NCBI RefSeq assembly: GCF_005048205.1
Contig: NZ_SUMF01000008.1
Coordinates: forward strand, 1-64,000
Source: Chitiniphilus eburneus
GTDB lineage: Bacteria > Pseudomonadota > Gammaproteobacteria > Burkholderiales > Chitinibacteraceae
DNA length: 64,000 nucleotides
Direction of reading: 5' to 3'
Shown in pieces: positions 30,749-41,514 of the stretch. Each line of letters begins with the position of its first letter. Within the stretch, counting starts at the first letter, position 1. Position numbers and translations under genes: made by a program. Below the pieces are notes generated by a model. The model made no database searches. It was not told the DNA's origin and saw only the letters and a program-made list of their open reading frames with translations.

Positions 30749-32917
30749 TCAGAACTCCTGCGGATCCACATCCAGTGCCCAGCGCACCCCGCGTGGCGGG
30801 GTTTCCGCCAGGGTCTGCGCCAGATAGCGCAGCGCGGCCTGCAATGGCGCGCGGCCGGTGGCACTGAGCACCACATGCGCCCGCTCCCATCCCGCCTTGC
30901 GCGCCAGCGCGGCCGGTACCGGATCGGCAACGTGGACCGCGCCGCCGGCCAGCAGCGCCTTGGTCTCGCGCAGGAACGCCAGCGCTGGCTGCAACTGTTT
31001 GGCCTCGCCGCGCAGGATCGCCCAGGCACTGAAAGGCGGCAGCGCCAGCGCGCGGCGTTCCTGAAGCTGGGTATCGGCGAACGCGGCGTAGTCACCCGCC
31101 AGCAATGCGCCGTAGAACGGGTGTTCGGGGTAATGGGTCTGGATCAGCACACGCCCTTCGCGCCCGGCCCGGCCCGCCCGGCCGGACACCTGCAACAACT
31201 GGGCGAACAGCCGCTCCTCGGCCCGAAAATCGGCGCTGAACAAGCCACCGTCGGCGTTGAGCACTACAACCAGCGCCAGTCCGGGGAAATCGTGGCCCTT
31301 GGCCAGCATCTGGGTGCCGATCAACAGGTCGGCTTCGCCGGCATGCACCCGCCGCAGCATCTCACCGAGCGCGCCCTTGCGACGCGTGCTGTCGCGATCA
31401 ATCCGCAGCAGGTTGGCATCGGGAAACAACGCTTCCAGCGCCGCCTCCACGCGCTGGGTGCCGTGCCCCACGGGCTTCAGGTCGTGGTTGCCGCAGTCAG
31501 GGCAGGCATGAGGCACGCGCTCTTCGTGGCCGCAGTGATGACAACGCAACTTGCGCTCGCCCAGGTGCAGCACCAGCCGCGCCGAGCAATGCCGGCATGA
31601 CGACATCCAGCCGCAGTCCTGGCACGACAGTACCGGCGAATAGCCACGCCGGTTGACGAACACCAGCGCCTGCCCGCCCGATGCCAGCGTGTCGCGCAGC
31701 GCCCCCAGCGCGGCATCGGAAAAACCATCGGTCAGCCGCATGCGCTGCGTCGGGACCAGTTCCATGCGCGGCGGCCGCGCACCGCTGACCGCGCGCTGCG
31801 TCAGGCGCAGCAGGCGATAGCGGCCGTCGCGCGCATTCTTCCAGCTTTCCAGTGCCGGCGTCGCCGACCCGAGCAACACCGGCACGTCGCGCAGACGTGC
31901 GCGATAGACCGCCGCATCGCGCGCCGAGTAGCGAAAACCTTCCGCCTGGCGGTACGACGCGTCGTGCTCCTCATCGACCACGATCAACCCCAGCCCGGGC
32001 AGTGGCGCGAAAACCGCCAGCCGCGTGCCCAGCACAATGCCGGCGCGACCGTCTCCGGCTTCCAGCCAGTGGCGCACGCGCTCGCCGTCGGCCAGCCCGC
32101 TGTGCAGGCTGACGATATGCTCGCCGGGAAAGCGCGCACGAAAGCGCGCTTCCAGTTGCGGCGTGAGATTGATCTCAGGCACCAGCACCAGCGCCTGTTC
32201 CCCGCGCCGGCGCACGGCTTCGATGGCTTGCAGGTAGACCTCGGTCTTGCCACTGCCGGTGATTCCAAACAGTAATAGCGGCTGGAAACCCCGCGCTTCG
32301 GTCACCGCCATCACGGCCGCTCGCTGCTCCGCGTTCAGCTCGGGCGACGCGGACGGCGCGACCTCGGTCGCCACTGCCGGGGCGCGGGTCCGCTCCACCA
32401 GGCCCACCGCCTGCCAATCGCGCAGCCAGCGCATGGCATCGCCGGCCACCGCACGAATCGCGTCCACCCGGCGCGGCTGCGTCAGCAGTTCGGCCAGTGC
32501 GCGTTGCTTCGCCGCGCGCGCGGAGATCGTTGCCAGCAGCCTGGCCACGTCCGGTGCGACGTAAGCGCCCGCTTCTTCGTGACCGGGCCATGGCCGGGGC
32601 TGGCGGAACGCGCCCGGCAGCGCGGCCGCCAGCACGGCGCCCAGTGGGTAGGCGTAGTAGTCGGCACAGAAGCGGCACAGGTCGAGGACATCGCCCGGCA
32701 ATGGGGGCATGTCGCCCGGCGCATCCAGCACGTCGCGCACTGTCGCCACATCGGGCGCGGTATCGCCCAGCGCCAGCGCAATGCCGGACAGAACCTGCCG
32801 GCCGAACGGCACGATCACCCGCTGTCCGACCGCTACCTGCCACGCATCGGGCAGGCGGTAGTCGAATACTCGCGGCAGCGGCACGTCGAGGGCGACCGAA
32901 ACGTAGCGTTCGCTCAC
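30749..32917 (-). CDS. priA: Primosomal replication protein N' (PriA helicase)
   Basis: The 722-residue protein has the 3' DNA-binding domain at its start (VSERYVSVALDVPLPRVFDY), Walker A GITGSGKTEVYLQ, DEEHD, and the two zinc modules (CQDCG, CRHC, CHHCG, CPDCG). PriA restarts stalled forks. GTG at 32917 is chosen because the conserved N-terminus begins there; the 50 upstream residues of the open frame show no homology. It lies 381 bases downstream of hemE on the same strand. Confidence 0.95.
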   Translation of the reverse strand: MSERYVSVALDVPLPRVFDYRLPDAWQVAVGQRVIVPFGRQVLSGIALALGDTAPDVATVRDVLDAPGDMPPLPGDVLDLCRFCADYYAYPLGAVLAAALPGAFRQPRPWPGHEEAGAYVAPDVARLLATISARAAKQRALAELLTQPRRVDAIRAVAGDAMRWLRDWQAVGLVERTRAPAVATEVAPSASPELNAEQRAAVMAVTEARGFQPLLLFGITGSGKTEVYLQAIEAVRRRGEQALVLVPEINLTPQLEARFRARFPGEHIVSLHSGLADGERVRHWLEAGDGRAGIVLGTRLAVFAPLPGLGLIVVDEEHDASYRQAEGFRYSARDAAVYRARLRDVPVLLGSATPALESWKNARDGRYRLLRLTQRAVSGARPPRMELVPTQRMRLTDGFSDAALGALRDTLASGGQALVFVNRRGYSPVLSCQDCGWMSSCRHCSARLVLHLGERKLRCHHCGHEERVPHACPDCGNHDLKPVGHGTQRVEAALEALFPDANLLRIDRDSTRRKGALGEMLRRVHAGEADLLIGTQMLAKGHDFPGLALVVVLNADGGLFSADFRAEERLFAQLLQVSGRAGRAGREGRVLIQTHYPEHPFYGALLAGDYAAFADTQLQERRALALPPFSAWAILRGEAKQLQPALAFLRETKALLAGGAVHVADPVPAALARKAGWERAHVVLSATGRAPLQAALRYLAQTLAETPPRGVRWALDVDPQEF

Positions 32918-33298
32918 CGCGAGGGCTTCCGATCTGTCCGGAACATGTAAGAGAGTTGGCCGGTGGGGCGTAGGAACCGCATGAAACTGGATGTATCCGT
33001 CAGGATGGCAACTACCCACAGCTCTTGTGGATAACTTTGTGAACAATCCGGCGATATCCGCCCCCATCCCTTGGTTTCTCAGGCGGATGGCTAGATTGCC
33101 TATTTTTTAAACCAATAAAAAATATCGTTTTATTTCAAATGCTTATAAAAACTTGCGATTCATGCGAAGGTTTTCGGCCTGAGCGCTTGACAAGCGCTGC
33201 CGAGCCTTACCCGCGTTGTGCATAACTTACTGAAGGAATCGCCAGCAGCGCACTAACTAGGGGTGATAAATCGTTGTTTTCGCTGGATTTGGGGTGAC
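32918..33298. promoter_or_regulatory. AT-rich intergenic region with DnaA-box-like motifs between hemE and priA
   Basis: This gene-free stretch holds TGTGGATAA (33026-33034, exact DnaA box on the minus strand), TGTGAACAA (33038-33046, one mismatch), CTACCCACA (33012-33020, two mismatches) and TGTGCATAA (33217-33225, fits TTATNCACA). An AT-rich core (33102-33157) lies between. It may hold the priA promoter, a DnaA-controlled site or a replication origin-like element. Confidence 0.5.
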
Positions 33299-34363
33299 TC
33301 ATGCGTGATAGGCGCGTGAATGACGATGTACTGCCTCGACCAGCGCGCTCACGTGTTCTGGCGGGGTGAACTGGTTGATGCCATGCCCCAGGTTGAAGAC
33401 ATGACCGCCGCCATGGCCGTAGTCGGCCAGCAGTCGCGCCACTTCGGCATCGATGGCCTGCGGGTTGGCAAACAGGGCGTTGGGGTCGAAATTGCCCTGC
33501 AAGGCGACGCGATCGCCGACGCGCGCGCGCGCCTGGGCGAGATTCATCGTCCAATCCAGGCCGATGGCGTCGCAACCGATATCGGCGATGTCCTCCAGCC
33601 ATAATCCGCCGCCCTTGGTGAACACGATCACCGGTACCCGGCGGCCCTCCACTTCGCGCGTCAGGCCCGCGACGATGCGCTGCATGTAGGAGAGGGAGAA
33701 TTCCTGGTATTTGCCATAGGCCAGTGCCCCGCCCCAGGTGTCGAAAATCTGCACGGCCTGTGCGCCGGCGGCGATCTGGGCGTTCAGGTAGTCGGTGACG
33801 GCGCGGGCGTTGATCTCCAGCACATGGTGCAGCAGTGCCGGACGGTCGTACATCAGCGTTTTGACGCGCCGGAAATCACTGGAGCCGCCACCTTCGATCA
33901 TGTAGCAGGCCAGCGTGAACGGGCTGCCGGAAAAACCGATCAGGGGCACGCGGCCATCCAGCGCGCGACGGATGCTGGCGACGGCATCGGTGACATAGGC
34001 CAGCTCGGTGCCCACGTCGGGTACCGCCAGCGCGCGAATGGCGGCTTCGTCCTGCAAGGGCCGCTCGAACTTGGGGCCTTCGCCTTCGGCAAAGTACAGG
34101 CCCAGGCCCATCGCATCGGGAACGGTCAGGATGTCGGAGAACAGGATGGCGGCATCCAGCGGGAAGCGCTCCAGTGGCTGGAGCGTCACTTCGGTGGCCA
34201 GATCGGTCGATTTGCACAGTTGCAGGAAGGAGCCGGCGCGTTTGCGCGTGGCGCAGTACTCGGGCAGGTAACGTCCGGCCTGGCGCATCAGCCACAGGGG
34301 GGTGTAGTCGGTCGGCTGGCGCAGCAGCGCGCGCAGGAAGGTATCGTTCTTGAGTGCGGTCAT
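33299..34363 (-). CDS. hemE: Uroporphyrinogen decarboxylase
   Basis: The 354-residue protein is a full-length Hem[20 protein letters not shown] holds the N-terminal signature, [17 protein letters not shown] the substrate Asp, and [19 protein letters not shown] the second signature. It converts uroporphyrinogen III to coproporphyrinogen III in haem synthesis. ATG at 34363 fits the family start. Confidence 0.96.
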   Translation of the reverse strand: MTALKNDTFLRALLRQPTDYTPLWLMRQAGRYLPEYCATRKRAGSFLQLCKSTDLATEVTLQPLERFPLDAAILFSDILTVPDAMGLGLYFAEGEGPKFERPLQDEAAIRALAVPDVGTELAYVTDAVASIRRALDGRVPLIGFSGSPFTLACYMIEGGGSSDFRRVKTLMYDRPALLHHVLEINARAVTDYLNAQIAAGAQAVQIFDTWGGALAYGKYQEFSLSYMQRIVAGLTREVEGRRVPVIVFTKGGGLWLEDIADIGCDAIGLDWTMNLAQARARVGDRVALQGNFDPNALFANPQAIDAEVARLLADYGHGGGHVFNLGHGINQFTPPEHVSALVEAVHRHSRAYHA

Positions 34364-34377
34364 GGGTATCCCAAAAG

Positions 34378-34402
34378 CAGCGCGCCCGCCTGGGCGGGCG
34401 CT
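34378..34402 (-). terminator. Terminator after the ABC exporter gene
   Basis: AGCGCCCGCC and its near-complement around a short loop, followed on the minus strand by GCTTTT. It lies between the exporter stop (34419) and the hemE start. Confidence 0.6.
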
Positions 34403-34418
34403 GTCGTTCGCGGCAACG

Positions 34419-36143
34419 TCAGGCTAGCGCCCAGCGGCCTTCGCCCTCGCAGTCGAGGAAGCGGTTGTGGAAAGCCTTCAGCGAGGAACGATGGCCCACG
34501 CTGATCATGATGCTGCCCGGCAACGCGGCCAGCAGCGCGCCATACAGCAGTTGTTCGGTGTCTTCGTCGATGGCCGAGGTGGCTTCGTCCAGCACTAGGA
34601 AGGCCGGCCGATGCAACAGCGCACGCGCGATGGCGATACGCTGCTGTTCGCCCAGGCTGAGCACGTGCGCCCAATTGTCGGTATCGTCCAGACGTGGAAT
34701 CAGATGCGCCAGCCGCACCTGGATCAGCAGGCTGTGCAGCAGCCCAGTATCGACCGCCCGCTCGTGCGGGTACGACATCGCTTCGCGCAAGGTGCCCAGC
34801 GGCATGTACGGCCGTTGCGACAGGAACAGCACGCCGCCCTGGCGCGGAATGGCGGCCTCGCCCTCGGCGAACGGCCAGATACCGCCCAGCACCCGCAGCA
34901 GCGTGCTCTTGCCCGAGCCCGACGCCCCCCGCACCAGCAGGCGCTCGCCCGGCACCAGCGACAAGGCCAGGTCGGTCAGCAGCGGCGTGCCGTCGGGCTT
35001 GCTGACATCCAGCCCCTTCACCGTCGCCTTGCCGGCAGCATCGGCGGGCATCAGCACCGGCAGTTGCTGCATGTCGGCCATACCCTGCTCGAAGGTAGCC
35101 AGACGGTCGATGATGGCTTTCCAGGCTGCCAGCGAAAAGAAGCCGGCGATGATGAACTCCAGCGAGTCGTAGACTTCGCGGAACGCATTGTTGATCTGCA
35201 TGAGCACGCCGAAGTCGATGGCCTTGGCGAAGTAGCGCGGCGCGGCGACGATGTACGGAAAGATGATGGCGAACTGGCCCCAGAAGGCCGTGAACCAGGT
35301 CACGCGCTTCTGCATGCGCATGATCTGCCAGTAGTTGGTGACCACGCGCATCAGCCGCAGGCCGAGCCGTTGTTCTTCCTGGGCTTCGCCGCGATACAGC
35401 GCGATCGACTCGGCGTTTTCGCGCACGCGCATCAGCGAAAAACGGAAATCGGCTTCGCGTTGTTGCTGCGCGAAGTTCAGGCCCACCAACGGCTTGCCGA
35501 TCAGCACGGTGATCACGGTACCGACCAGCGCGTAGATCAGCGCCACCCAGACCATGAAGCCTTCGATCACCCATTCACTGCCCGCCAGGTGGAAGCGCAA
35601 TGGCCCCGATAAGACCCACAGGATGGACACGAAGGACAAGAAGCTGACCACCGAGCGCATCAGGCCCAGCGTCAGCCCCAGCGTGGTGGCAACGAAATCG
35701 CGTACGTCCTCGGCGATCCGCTGATCGGGGTTGTCGGTCTGGCGATCGACCAATTGCTGCCGGTAGTAGCCCTGGTTTTCCAGGTAGCGCCGATTGAAGC
35801 GCTCGGTCATCCAGCGCCGCCATTTCACATCCAGCATCTGCCGGAAATACAGCGCATAGACCTGCACCGCGATCCAGAAGAACGCCAGGATGCCGAAGCG
35901 TTGCATCTGTTCCCAGAATGCCTTGGCATCGTAGGTCTGCAAGGCGCGGTAGAACTTGCCGTACCAGTCGTTGAACTGGACGCTGAGGTAGACGATGCCA
36001 AGGTTGAGCCCCACCACCAGCGCCAGTAGCGCCCAGGCTTTCCATTTTTCCTCGCTGACCCAGAACGGCTTGGCCAGGTGCCAGAAGTTCTTGAACAGGT
36101 CGCGCTTGCGGATGCGCGGCGCCGGCAGTTGCTGCTGATCCAT
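34419..36143 (-). CDS. SbmA/BacA-YddA-type ABC transporter (fused membrane and ATPase domains)
   Basis: The 574-residue protein has an N-terminal membrane domain of the ABC_membrane_2 type (several helices between 40 and 340, with [16 protein letters not shown] then [13 protein letters not shown]) and a C-terminal ATPase: Walker [10 protein letters not shown] (about 403-411), signature [15 protein letters not shown], Walker [12 protein letters not shown]. Close families are YddA and the bacterial ABCD-like transporters (peptide or vitamin B12 uptake, BacA-like). The substrate cannot be read from sequence. It precedes hemE on the same strand. Confidence 0.85.
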   Translation of the reverse strand: MDQQQLPAPRIRKRDLFKNFWHLAKPFWVSEEKWKAWALLALVVGLNLGIVYLSVQFNDWYGKFYRALQTYDAKAFWEQMQRFGILAFFWIAVQVYALYFRQMLDVKWRRWMTERFNRRYLENQGYYRQQLVDRQTDNPDQRIAEDVRDFVATTLGLTLGLMRSVVSFLSFVSILWVLSGPLRFHLAGSEWVIEGFMVWVALIYALVGTVITVLIGKPLVGLNFAQQQREADFRFSLMRVRENAESIALYRGEAQEEQRLGLRLMRVVTNYWQIMRMQKRVTWFTAFWGQFAIIFPYIVAAPRYFAKAIDFGVLMQINNAFREVYDSLEFIIAGFFSLAAWKAIIDRLATFEQGMADMQQLPVLMPADAAGKATVKGLDVSKPDGTPLLTDLALSLVPGERLLVRGASGSGKSTLLRVLGGIWPFAEGEAAIPRQGGVLFLSQRPYMPLGTLREAMSYPHERAVDTGLLHSLLIQVRLAHLIPRLDDTDNWAHVLSLGEQQRIAIARALLHRPAFLVLDEATSAIDEDTEQLLYGALLAALPGSIMISVGHRSSLKAFHNRFLDCEGEGRWALA

Positions 36144-36237
36144 CTTCGCTGCTCCCTGGGTGCTCGAGCCTCGCCGCTCAGGGGCGGCGGGCGTGGCTTC
36201 GTGTGGTGTCGTCGGGATATCGGCTCGGCGAACGCGA

Positions 36238-36266
36238 CGACACCGGAGCGATTCGCTCCGGTGTCG
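36238..36266. terminator. Perfect 13-bp-stem hairpin after the secreted protein gene
   Basis: CGACACCGGAGCG, loop ATT, and its exact complement, 13 bases after the stop of the secreted protein gene. No T run follows, so it may end transcription with help or stabilise the mRNA 3' end. Confidence 0.5.
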
Positions 36267-36278
36267 CGCGGCATGGCG

Positions 36279-36713
36279 TTATTTGCAGGGGCGTTGCGTC
36301 CAGCCCTTGCCACCGCGCCGGCATTGCCAATCCTGGCGCGCGCTGTCGATCACCCAGGCCGAACTGGCATCGTCGAACGCCAGCTTGAACTGGAAGCGCT
36401 GGGTGGCGACCGAATCATCCGCCAGCCCGCTCATCTGCACGGCCAGCGCCACGTGCTTGAAGTCTTCACCCTTCGACTGTTGGCCGATGCGCAGGTCGCG
36501 GTATTCCGCCACGCCGTACTCGTCGGCGATGCGGTCCTTCAGGTAGCGATACGCCACTTCGACCGGCGTCTGGCCCGGCTCGCCGCGATGGATCACCGGC
36601 ACCGGCTTCAGGATGTCGGTCGCCGCGGCGACGGCCGCCTCGTCCTCCGCCAGGGCCATGCCGGCCAACGTCGCAGCCATCAGGCCGCCGACCACAGCTT
36701 GCAACAACGTCAT
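36279..36713 (-). CDS. Secreted hypothetical protein
   Basis: The 144-residue protein has a signal peptide ([20 protein letters not shown], cleavage near LA-ED) and a small periplasmic domain with [20 protein letters not shown], then a C-terminal part with two Cys ([16 protein letters not shown]) that may form a disulphide. I do not recognise the family. It overlaps the glnS stop (ATGA), so it is translated behind glnS. Confidence 0.75.
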   Translation of the reverse strand: MTLLQAVVGGLMAATLAGMALAEDEAAVAAATDILKPVPVIHRGEPGQTPVEVAYRYLKDRIADEYGVAEYRDLRIGQQSKGEDFKHVALAVQMSGLADDSVATQRFQFKLAFDDASSAWVIDSARQDWQCRRGGKGWTQRPCK

Positions 36714-38395
36714 GCCTGCTCCTTCGCCCAGGAATCCTTGAGCGTGACGGTACGGTTGAACACCAGCCGCTCGCCGGCGCGATGGTCGCGGCGATCGGTA
36801 ACGAAATAGCCCAGGCGCTCGAACTGGTAACGCGCCTCCGCCGGGAACTGCGTTGCCACGCGCTCGACGTAGGCGGTCACGGCCTTGAGCGAATCGGCGT
36901 TGATGAACTGCTTGAAATCGACATATTCGCCATCGTCGCCGCGTACCGCGTCCGGGCGGGGCTCGGTGAACAGGCGGTCGTACAGGCGAACCTCGGCGGG
37001 CACGGCATGCGCTTCGCTCAACCAGTGGATCACGCCCTTGACCTTGCGGCCCACCGGGTTCTGCCCCAGCGTATCGTGATCGATGCTGCATTTCAGCTCG
37101 ATCACCTTGCCGTCGGCATCCTTGACCACTTCGTCGCACTTGATCACGTAGGAGTAACGCAGCCGCACCTCGCCGCCCGGCGTCAGGCGCTGCCAGCCTT
37201 TCGGCGGCTCCTCGGCGAAATCGTCGCGTTCGACCCAGAGCGTCGGGCCGATGGGCACGTCGCGCTCGCCCAGTTCCGGATGGTGCGGATGGAATGGCGC
37301 CGTGCGCGAGCCGGTGCGGCCTTCTTCATAGTTGGTCAGCGTGACCTTGAGCGGATCGAGCACCGCCATGATGCGCGGGCTGGATTCCTCCAGCGCCTCG
37401 CGCACCGCGCCTTCCAGCACGCTGAAATCCACCACGTTCTCGGATTTGGATACGCCGACGCGATTGGCGAACAGCCGCAGGCCGGCGGGCGGATAGCCGC
37501 GGCGGCGCATGCCGGATACCGTGGTCATGCGCGGATCGTCCCAGCCGCTGACCAGCCCTTCGCGCACCAATTGCATCAGCTTGCGCTTGGAGGTGATGGT
37601 GTAGAGCAACTCCAGCCGCGAGAATTCGATCTGCTGCGGGTGCGCGGGGATGGTGATGTTGTCCAGCACCCAGTCGTACAGCGGGCGGTGGTCTTCGAAC
37701 TCCAGCGAGCACAGGCTGTGGGTGATGCCTTCCAGCGCATCCGAGATGCAGTGCGTGTAGTCGTACATCGGGTAGATGCACCAATCGTCGCCGGTGCGAT
37801 GGTGATGCGCGCGCTTGATCCGGTAGATCACCGGATCGCGCAGGTTCAGGTTGGGCGAGCCCATGTCTATCTTCAGCCGCAAGGTACGGCTGCCATCGGG
37901 GAACTCGCCGGCCTTCATGCGGCGGAACAGGTCCAGGTTCTCCGCCACGCTGCGGTTGCGGTACGGGCTGTCCTTGCCCGGCTTGACGAAATCGCCACGG
38001 TACTCGCGCATTGCCTCGGGTGTGAGTTCGCAGACGAACGCCTTGCCCGCCTGGATCAGTTCCTCGGCGTAGTCATAGAGCTGCTGGAAGTAATCGGACG
38101 CAAAGCGCGTCTCGCCCTGCCATTCGAAGCCCAGCCATTGCACGTCCTCCTGGATGGCGTGGACGTATTCGTCCTCTTCCTTCTCGGGATTGGTGTCGTC
38201 CATGCGCAGGTTGCAGTTGCCCTGGAAATCCTGCGCCAGGCCAAAGTTGATATTGATCGCTTTGACGTGGCCGATGTGCAGGTAGCCATTGGGCTCCGGC
38301 GGGAATCGGGTGACCACTTCGCTGCGCTTGCCGCTGGCAAGGTCGGATTCGATGATGTGGCGGATGAAATTGCTGGCCGGTGCTTCGTTGCTCAT
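36710..38395 (-). CDS. glnS: Glutaminyl-tRNA synthetase
   Basis: The 561-residue class I enzyme has the HIGH-type motif [24 protein letters not shown], and a KMSKS-type motif [12 protein letters not shown], followed by the anticodon-binding beta-barrels. ATG at 38395 ([20 protein letters not shown]) fits the family; the longer frame upstream is not homologous. Length is normal. Confidence 0.96.
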   Translation of the reverse strand: MSNEAPASNFIRHIIESDLASGKRSEVVTRFPPEPNGYLHIGHVKAININFGLAQDFQGNCNLRMDDTNPEKEEDEYVHAIQEDVQWLGFEWQGETRFASDYFQQLYDYAEELIQAGKAFVCELTPEAMREYRGDFVKPGKDSPYRNRSVAENLDLFRRMKAGEFPDGSRTLRLKIDMGSPNLNLRDPVIYRIKRAHHHRTGDDWCIYPMYDYTHCISDALEGITHSLCSLEFEDHRPLYDWVLDNITIPAHPQQIEFSRLELLYTITSKRKLMQLVREGLVSGWDDPRMTTVSGMRRRGYPPAGLRLFANRVGVSKSENVVDFSVLEGAVREALEESSPRIMAVLDPLKVTLTNYEEGRTGSRTAPFHPHHPELGERDVPIGPTLWVERDDFAEEPPKGWQRLTPGGEVRLRYSYVIKCDEVVKDADGKVIELKCSIDHDTLGQNPVGRKVKGVIHWLSEAHAVPAEVRLYDRLFTEPRPDAVRGDDGEYVDFKQFINADSLKAVTAYVERVATQFPAEARYQFERLGYFVTDRRDHRAGERLVFNRTVTLKDSWAKEQA

Positions 38396-38626
38396 GGGGT
38401 AAGCGGAGACGATTCGAAAGAATGCGATTGTAGCGGAAAGCCCGCGGCGGAGCCTCCCGCGCCGTTGGTCATGCCAGCTGAATTTGCAAATGCGATTCAG
38501 TCTAAACAACAGTTCAAAGCCACATGCCGAGCGACGCCACGGCCCCGTGCGGCGCAACGGTGGATCAGGGAGCCTCACCGCCATGCCTCGCCCCGTGCCT
38601 GGCGGGCCTTGTCCAGGAGTCGATCC

Positions 38627-39199
38627 ATGAAACTGGCTGACTATTCACAGATGTTCGTGTCCTACCACGAAGGCTGGGACCAGCTCGTCGCGGCCCACCC
38701 GGATCGCAAGGCGGTGTTCTACAAGCTGGTATTGCCGCTGTCGATGATTCCCGCCTTCATGATCCTGTATGCCGGCACCATGTATGGCAGTTATTACGCG
38801 CCGCTGCTTTCCGAAGGCGGCTGGCTGCTGCTGGCGGGTGTCTTCCTCGCGGCCGAGCTGGGCACGGTGACGCTGATGGGCTGGGTGATCCACCAGCTTG
38901 CCTTGCGGCAGGCGGTGGACAACAGCTACGACGGCGGCTACCTGCTGGCGGCCGTCGCCGCCGTGCCGATGTGGCTGTCGTCGCTGACGCTGTTCGTGCC
39001 CAACCTGACCTTCAACATCGTCTGCGCGGTGCTGGGCCTGCTGGCCGCGTGCGCGCTGGTCTATCACGGCGTGCCGACCATGGCCGGCCACGAGCGCCGC
39101 GACGATGTGCGCGACATGACCTATCTGGTGATGTGGATCGGCGCCGGAAGCTGGGCCATCCTCAGTATCCTGATCCTGCTGCCGATGCTGGGCCGCTGA
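38627..39199 (+). CDS. YIP1 family membrane protein
   Basis: The 190-residue protein starts [20 protein letters not shown] and has five probable membrane helices, the YIP1-domain pattern ([20 protein letters not shown]). AGGAG lies 7 bases before ATG at 38627. It is divergent from glnS and convergent with uraA. Function in bacteria is unknown. Confidence 0.8.
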   Translation: MKLADYSQMFVSYHEGWDQLVAAHPDRKAVFYKLVLPLSMIPAFMILYAGTMYGSYYAPLLSEGGWLLLAGVFLAAELGTVTLMGWVIHQLALRQAVDNSYDGGYLLAAVAAVPMWLSSLTLFVPNLTFNIVCAVLGLLAACALVYHGVPTMAGHERRDDVRDMTYLVMWIGAGSWAILSILILLPMLGR

Positions 39200-39230
39200 A
39201 CGCGCAGGCCGGGCGCCGGGCACCCAAGAA

Positions 39231-39254
39231 AAAGCCGCCCCGAGGGGCGGCTTT
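39231..39254. terminator. Bidirectional terminator between the YIP1 gene and uraA
   Basis: AAAGCCGCCCC-GA-GGGGCGGCTTT, a perfect stem between convergent genes. Confidence 0.88.
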
Positions 39255-39272
39255 CATATGTTGTTGCCGAGC

Positions 39273-40514
39273 CTAGATGTCCTGGCCTTCGACAATGCCT
39301 TCGTGATGCTTGTCCGCCGGCAGGATCAGGTTGAGCAGGATCGCCAGCACGCTCACCAGCCCCACGCCAGCCAGGCTGAAGCCGCCCAGGTTGAGCGTCA
39401 GCCCGCCGATGCCGCAGGTGAGCACCACCGCGACGATCACCAGATTGCGCGGCGCCATCAGGTCCACCTTGGCGTCGATCAGCGTTTTCAGGCCGATGCT
39501 GGCGATGGTACCGAACAGCAGCACCATGATCCCGCCCATCACCGGCAGCGGAATCGACGTCAGGACCGCATTGAACTTGCCGAAGAACGCCAGGATCACC
39601 GCCAGCACCGCTGCCCAGCTCATGATCACCGGGTTGAAGTTACGCGTGATCATCAGCGCGCCGGTCACCTCGGAGTACGTGGTGATGGGCGGGCCGCCGA
39701 TCAGGCCGGCGAAACACACGCCGATGCCATCGCCCGACAGGGTGCGATGCAGGCCGGGCTTGACCGTGTAGTCCTGCCCGGTGACCTTGCCCACCGCCAT
39801 CACGGCACCGATGTGTTCGATGGTCGGGGCGATCGCCACCGGCAACAGGAACAGCGCGGCGGCCCAGCTCACCTCGGGCTTGACCCAGGCCGGCGCGGCA
39901 AACCACGGCGCGGCGGCAATGCCGGAGAAATCGACCACGCCCAGCAACGCGGCCACCACGTAGCCGACGATCACACCGGACAGGATGGGCACCAGCCGCA
40001 ACATGCCACCGGCGAACACCGCCACCACAATGGTGGTCGCCAGCGAAATACCCGCCAGCAGCATCGATGTTTCGTACGGCACCAGTTGCTTGCCGCCACC
40101 CTGCCCCATCGCCATGCCCGACGCGGCCACCGCCACGGACAGGCCGATGACGATGATCACCGGGCCGATCACCACCGGCGGCAGCAGCTTGTGGATGAAG
40201 CCCATGCCGCGCCACTTGATCAGTGCCGCGATCACGAAATACATGAAGCCGGCACAGAACAGCCCGAACTGCGTGGCCGCCTGGCCCCAGGTGTGCATCG
40301 CGACGATGATCGGCGCGATGAAGGCGAACGACGAGCCGAGGAAAATCGGCACCTGCCGCCCGGTCAGCAACTGGAACACCAGCGTGCCCACGCCCGCGCC
40401 CAGCAACGCCATTGCCGGGTTCAACCCCGTGAGCAACGGCACCAGTACCAGCGCGCCAAAGGCGACGAACAGAATCTGCGCCCCCGAAATCGCCGTTTTC
40501 AATGTTGCGAACAT
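39273..40514 (-). CDS. uraA: Uracil permease, NCS2 family
   Basis: The 413-residue protein has about 14 membrane helices and the NCS2 marks PIFLGSSFAFIAPI, and the substrate motif APTIEHIGAVMAVGKVTGQD with Glu. The end of the fold has GGIMVLLFGTIASIG. It takes up uracil with protons, for Upp to convert to UMP; upp lies upstream on the same strand. ATG at 40514 has GGGGAG upstream. The longer open frame runs into the repeat element and is not part of the gene. Confidence 0.92.
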   Translation of the reverse strand: MFATLKTAISGAQILFVAFGALVLVPLLTGLNPAMALLGAGVGTLVFQLLTGRQVPIFLGSSFAFIAPIIVAMHTWGQAATQFGLFCAGFMYFVIAALIKWRGMGFIHKLLPPVVIGPVIIVIGLSVAVAASGMAMGQGGGKQLVPYETSMLLAGISLATTIVVAVFAGGMLRLVPILSGVIVGYVVAALLGVVDFSGIAAAPWFAAPAWVKPEVSWAAALFLLPVAIAPTIEHIGAVMAVGKVTGQDYTVKPGLHRTLSGDGIGVCFAGLIGGPPITTYSEVTGALMITRNFNPVIMSWAAVLAVILAFFGKFNAVLTSIPLPVMGGIMVLLFGTIASIGLKTLIDAKVDLMAPRNLVIVAVVLTCGIGGLTLNLGGFSLAGVGLVSVLAILLNLILPADKHHEGIVEGQDI

Positions 40515-40567
40515 CTCGACTCCCCTGTTTGATGTGATTGATGTTGTTGGAATGCCCTGTCGTGCCT

Positions 40568-40837
40568 TAGGGCGTGTCATCCAATGTTTCGCGGCAGCGC
40601 TGGGCCGAAAAAGCACTAGGCACCAGGCGCATGACGCAGCCAATAACCGGTTATTGGCAAGGAGTGCAACGCAGTGGAGGGTGTTTTTTCGGCCCAGCCC
40701 TACGGGTTCAGCGCATTTCGGGCGCCACGCGGCGTCGCCGGCCGCTTGCGGTATCCATACCGCCGCGCGTCCAGCTCCTGGCACGGCATCCCGAACTGCA
40801 CCGAACGCTGTCGTGAAACATTGGATGACACGCCCTA
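40568..40837. repeat. MITE-like 270-bp element with 31-bp terminal inverted repeats
   Basis: The ends TAGGGCGTGTCATCCAATGT plus 11 more bases (40568-40598) and their complement (40807-40837) match at 29 of 31 positions. A second nested inverted repeat (40599-40616 with 40681-40698, one mismatch) and a perfect 20-bp palindrome (40639-40658) lie inside, with a small hairpin at about 40748-40763. Both ends are bounded by TA. No transposase or plausible gene is inside, so it is non-autonomous. It sits between upp and uraA, in their shared transcript. Confidence 0.85.
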
Positions 40838-40841
40838 GCGC

Positions 40842-40860
40842 GCCGCCGCCCCCCGGCGGC
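40842..40860 (-). terminator. GC hairpin after upp
   Basis: GCCGCC-GGGGGGC-GGCGGC just downstream of the upp stop, without a T run; it may weaken read-through into the repeat element and uraA. Confidence 0.3.
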
Positions 40861-40887
40861 GACGTCCGGCCCGCGACGCCTGGACGG

Positions 40888-41514
40888 TCATTTCGTCCCG
40901 AAAATCTTGTCGCCCGCGTCACCCAGCCCCGGAATGATGTAGCCCTGCTCGTTCAGATGGCTGTCGAGCGAGGCGGCATAAATCTGCACGTCCGGGTGGC
41001 GCTCGTTCACCAGCTTCACCCCTTCGGGCGCGGCAACCATGACGATGGCCTTGATCTGCTGGCACCCCTTGCGCTTGAGCATGTCGATGGTGGCGACCAT
41101 CGAGCCGCCGGTGGCCAGCATCGGGTCGATGATCAGTGCCAGCCGGTCATCCAGCTTGCCGACGAACTTCTCGAAGTACGGTTCCGGTTGCAGGGTTTCC
41201 TCGTTGCGCGCCAGGCCGACCACGCTGATCTTGGCCGACGGCACCAGGTCGAGCACGCCATTGAGCATGCCCAGGCCAGCGCGCAGGATCGGCACCACCG
41301 TCAGCTTCTTGCCCTTGATCTTCTGCACCTCCACGGCGCCGCACCAGCCCTGGATGGTCTTCGTCTCCAGCTTGAGATCGCGCGTGGCCTCGTAGGCCAG
41401 CAAACGGGCCAGTTCCTCGGTCAGCAGGCGAAACTTGTTGGTGCTGACATCCTCCTCGCGCAACAACGCGAGCTTGTGTTGGACGAGCGGATGCTCGACG
41501 ACGGTGATCTGCAT
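40888..41514 (-). CDS. upp: Uracil phosphoribosyltransferase
   Basis: The 208-residue protein starts [20 protein letters not shown] and has the PRPP loop [11 protein letters not shown] and the uracil-binding end [16 protein letters not shown]. It makes UMP from uracil and PRPP. ATG at 41514 fits the family; the open frame nine codons longer is not needed. It would be co-transcribed with uraA if the 270-bp element allows it. Confidence 0.96.
   Translation of the reverse strand: MQITVVEHPLVQHKLALLREEDVSTNKFRLLTEELARLLAYEATRDLKLETKTIQGWCGAVEVQKIKGKKLTVVPILRAGLGMLNGVLDLVPSAKISVVGLARNEETLQPEPYFEKFVGKLDDRLALIIDPMLATGGSMVATIDMLKRKGCQQIKAIVMVAAPEGVKLVNERHPDVQIYAASLDSHLNEQGYIIPGLGDAGDKIFGTK

Noticed and set aside
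36782-38626. Long plus-strand frame running into the YIP1 gene
   Set aside because: This part is antisense to glnS; only the end of the frame from 38,627 is a real gene, with its own ribosome site.
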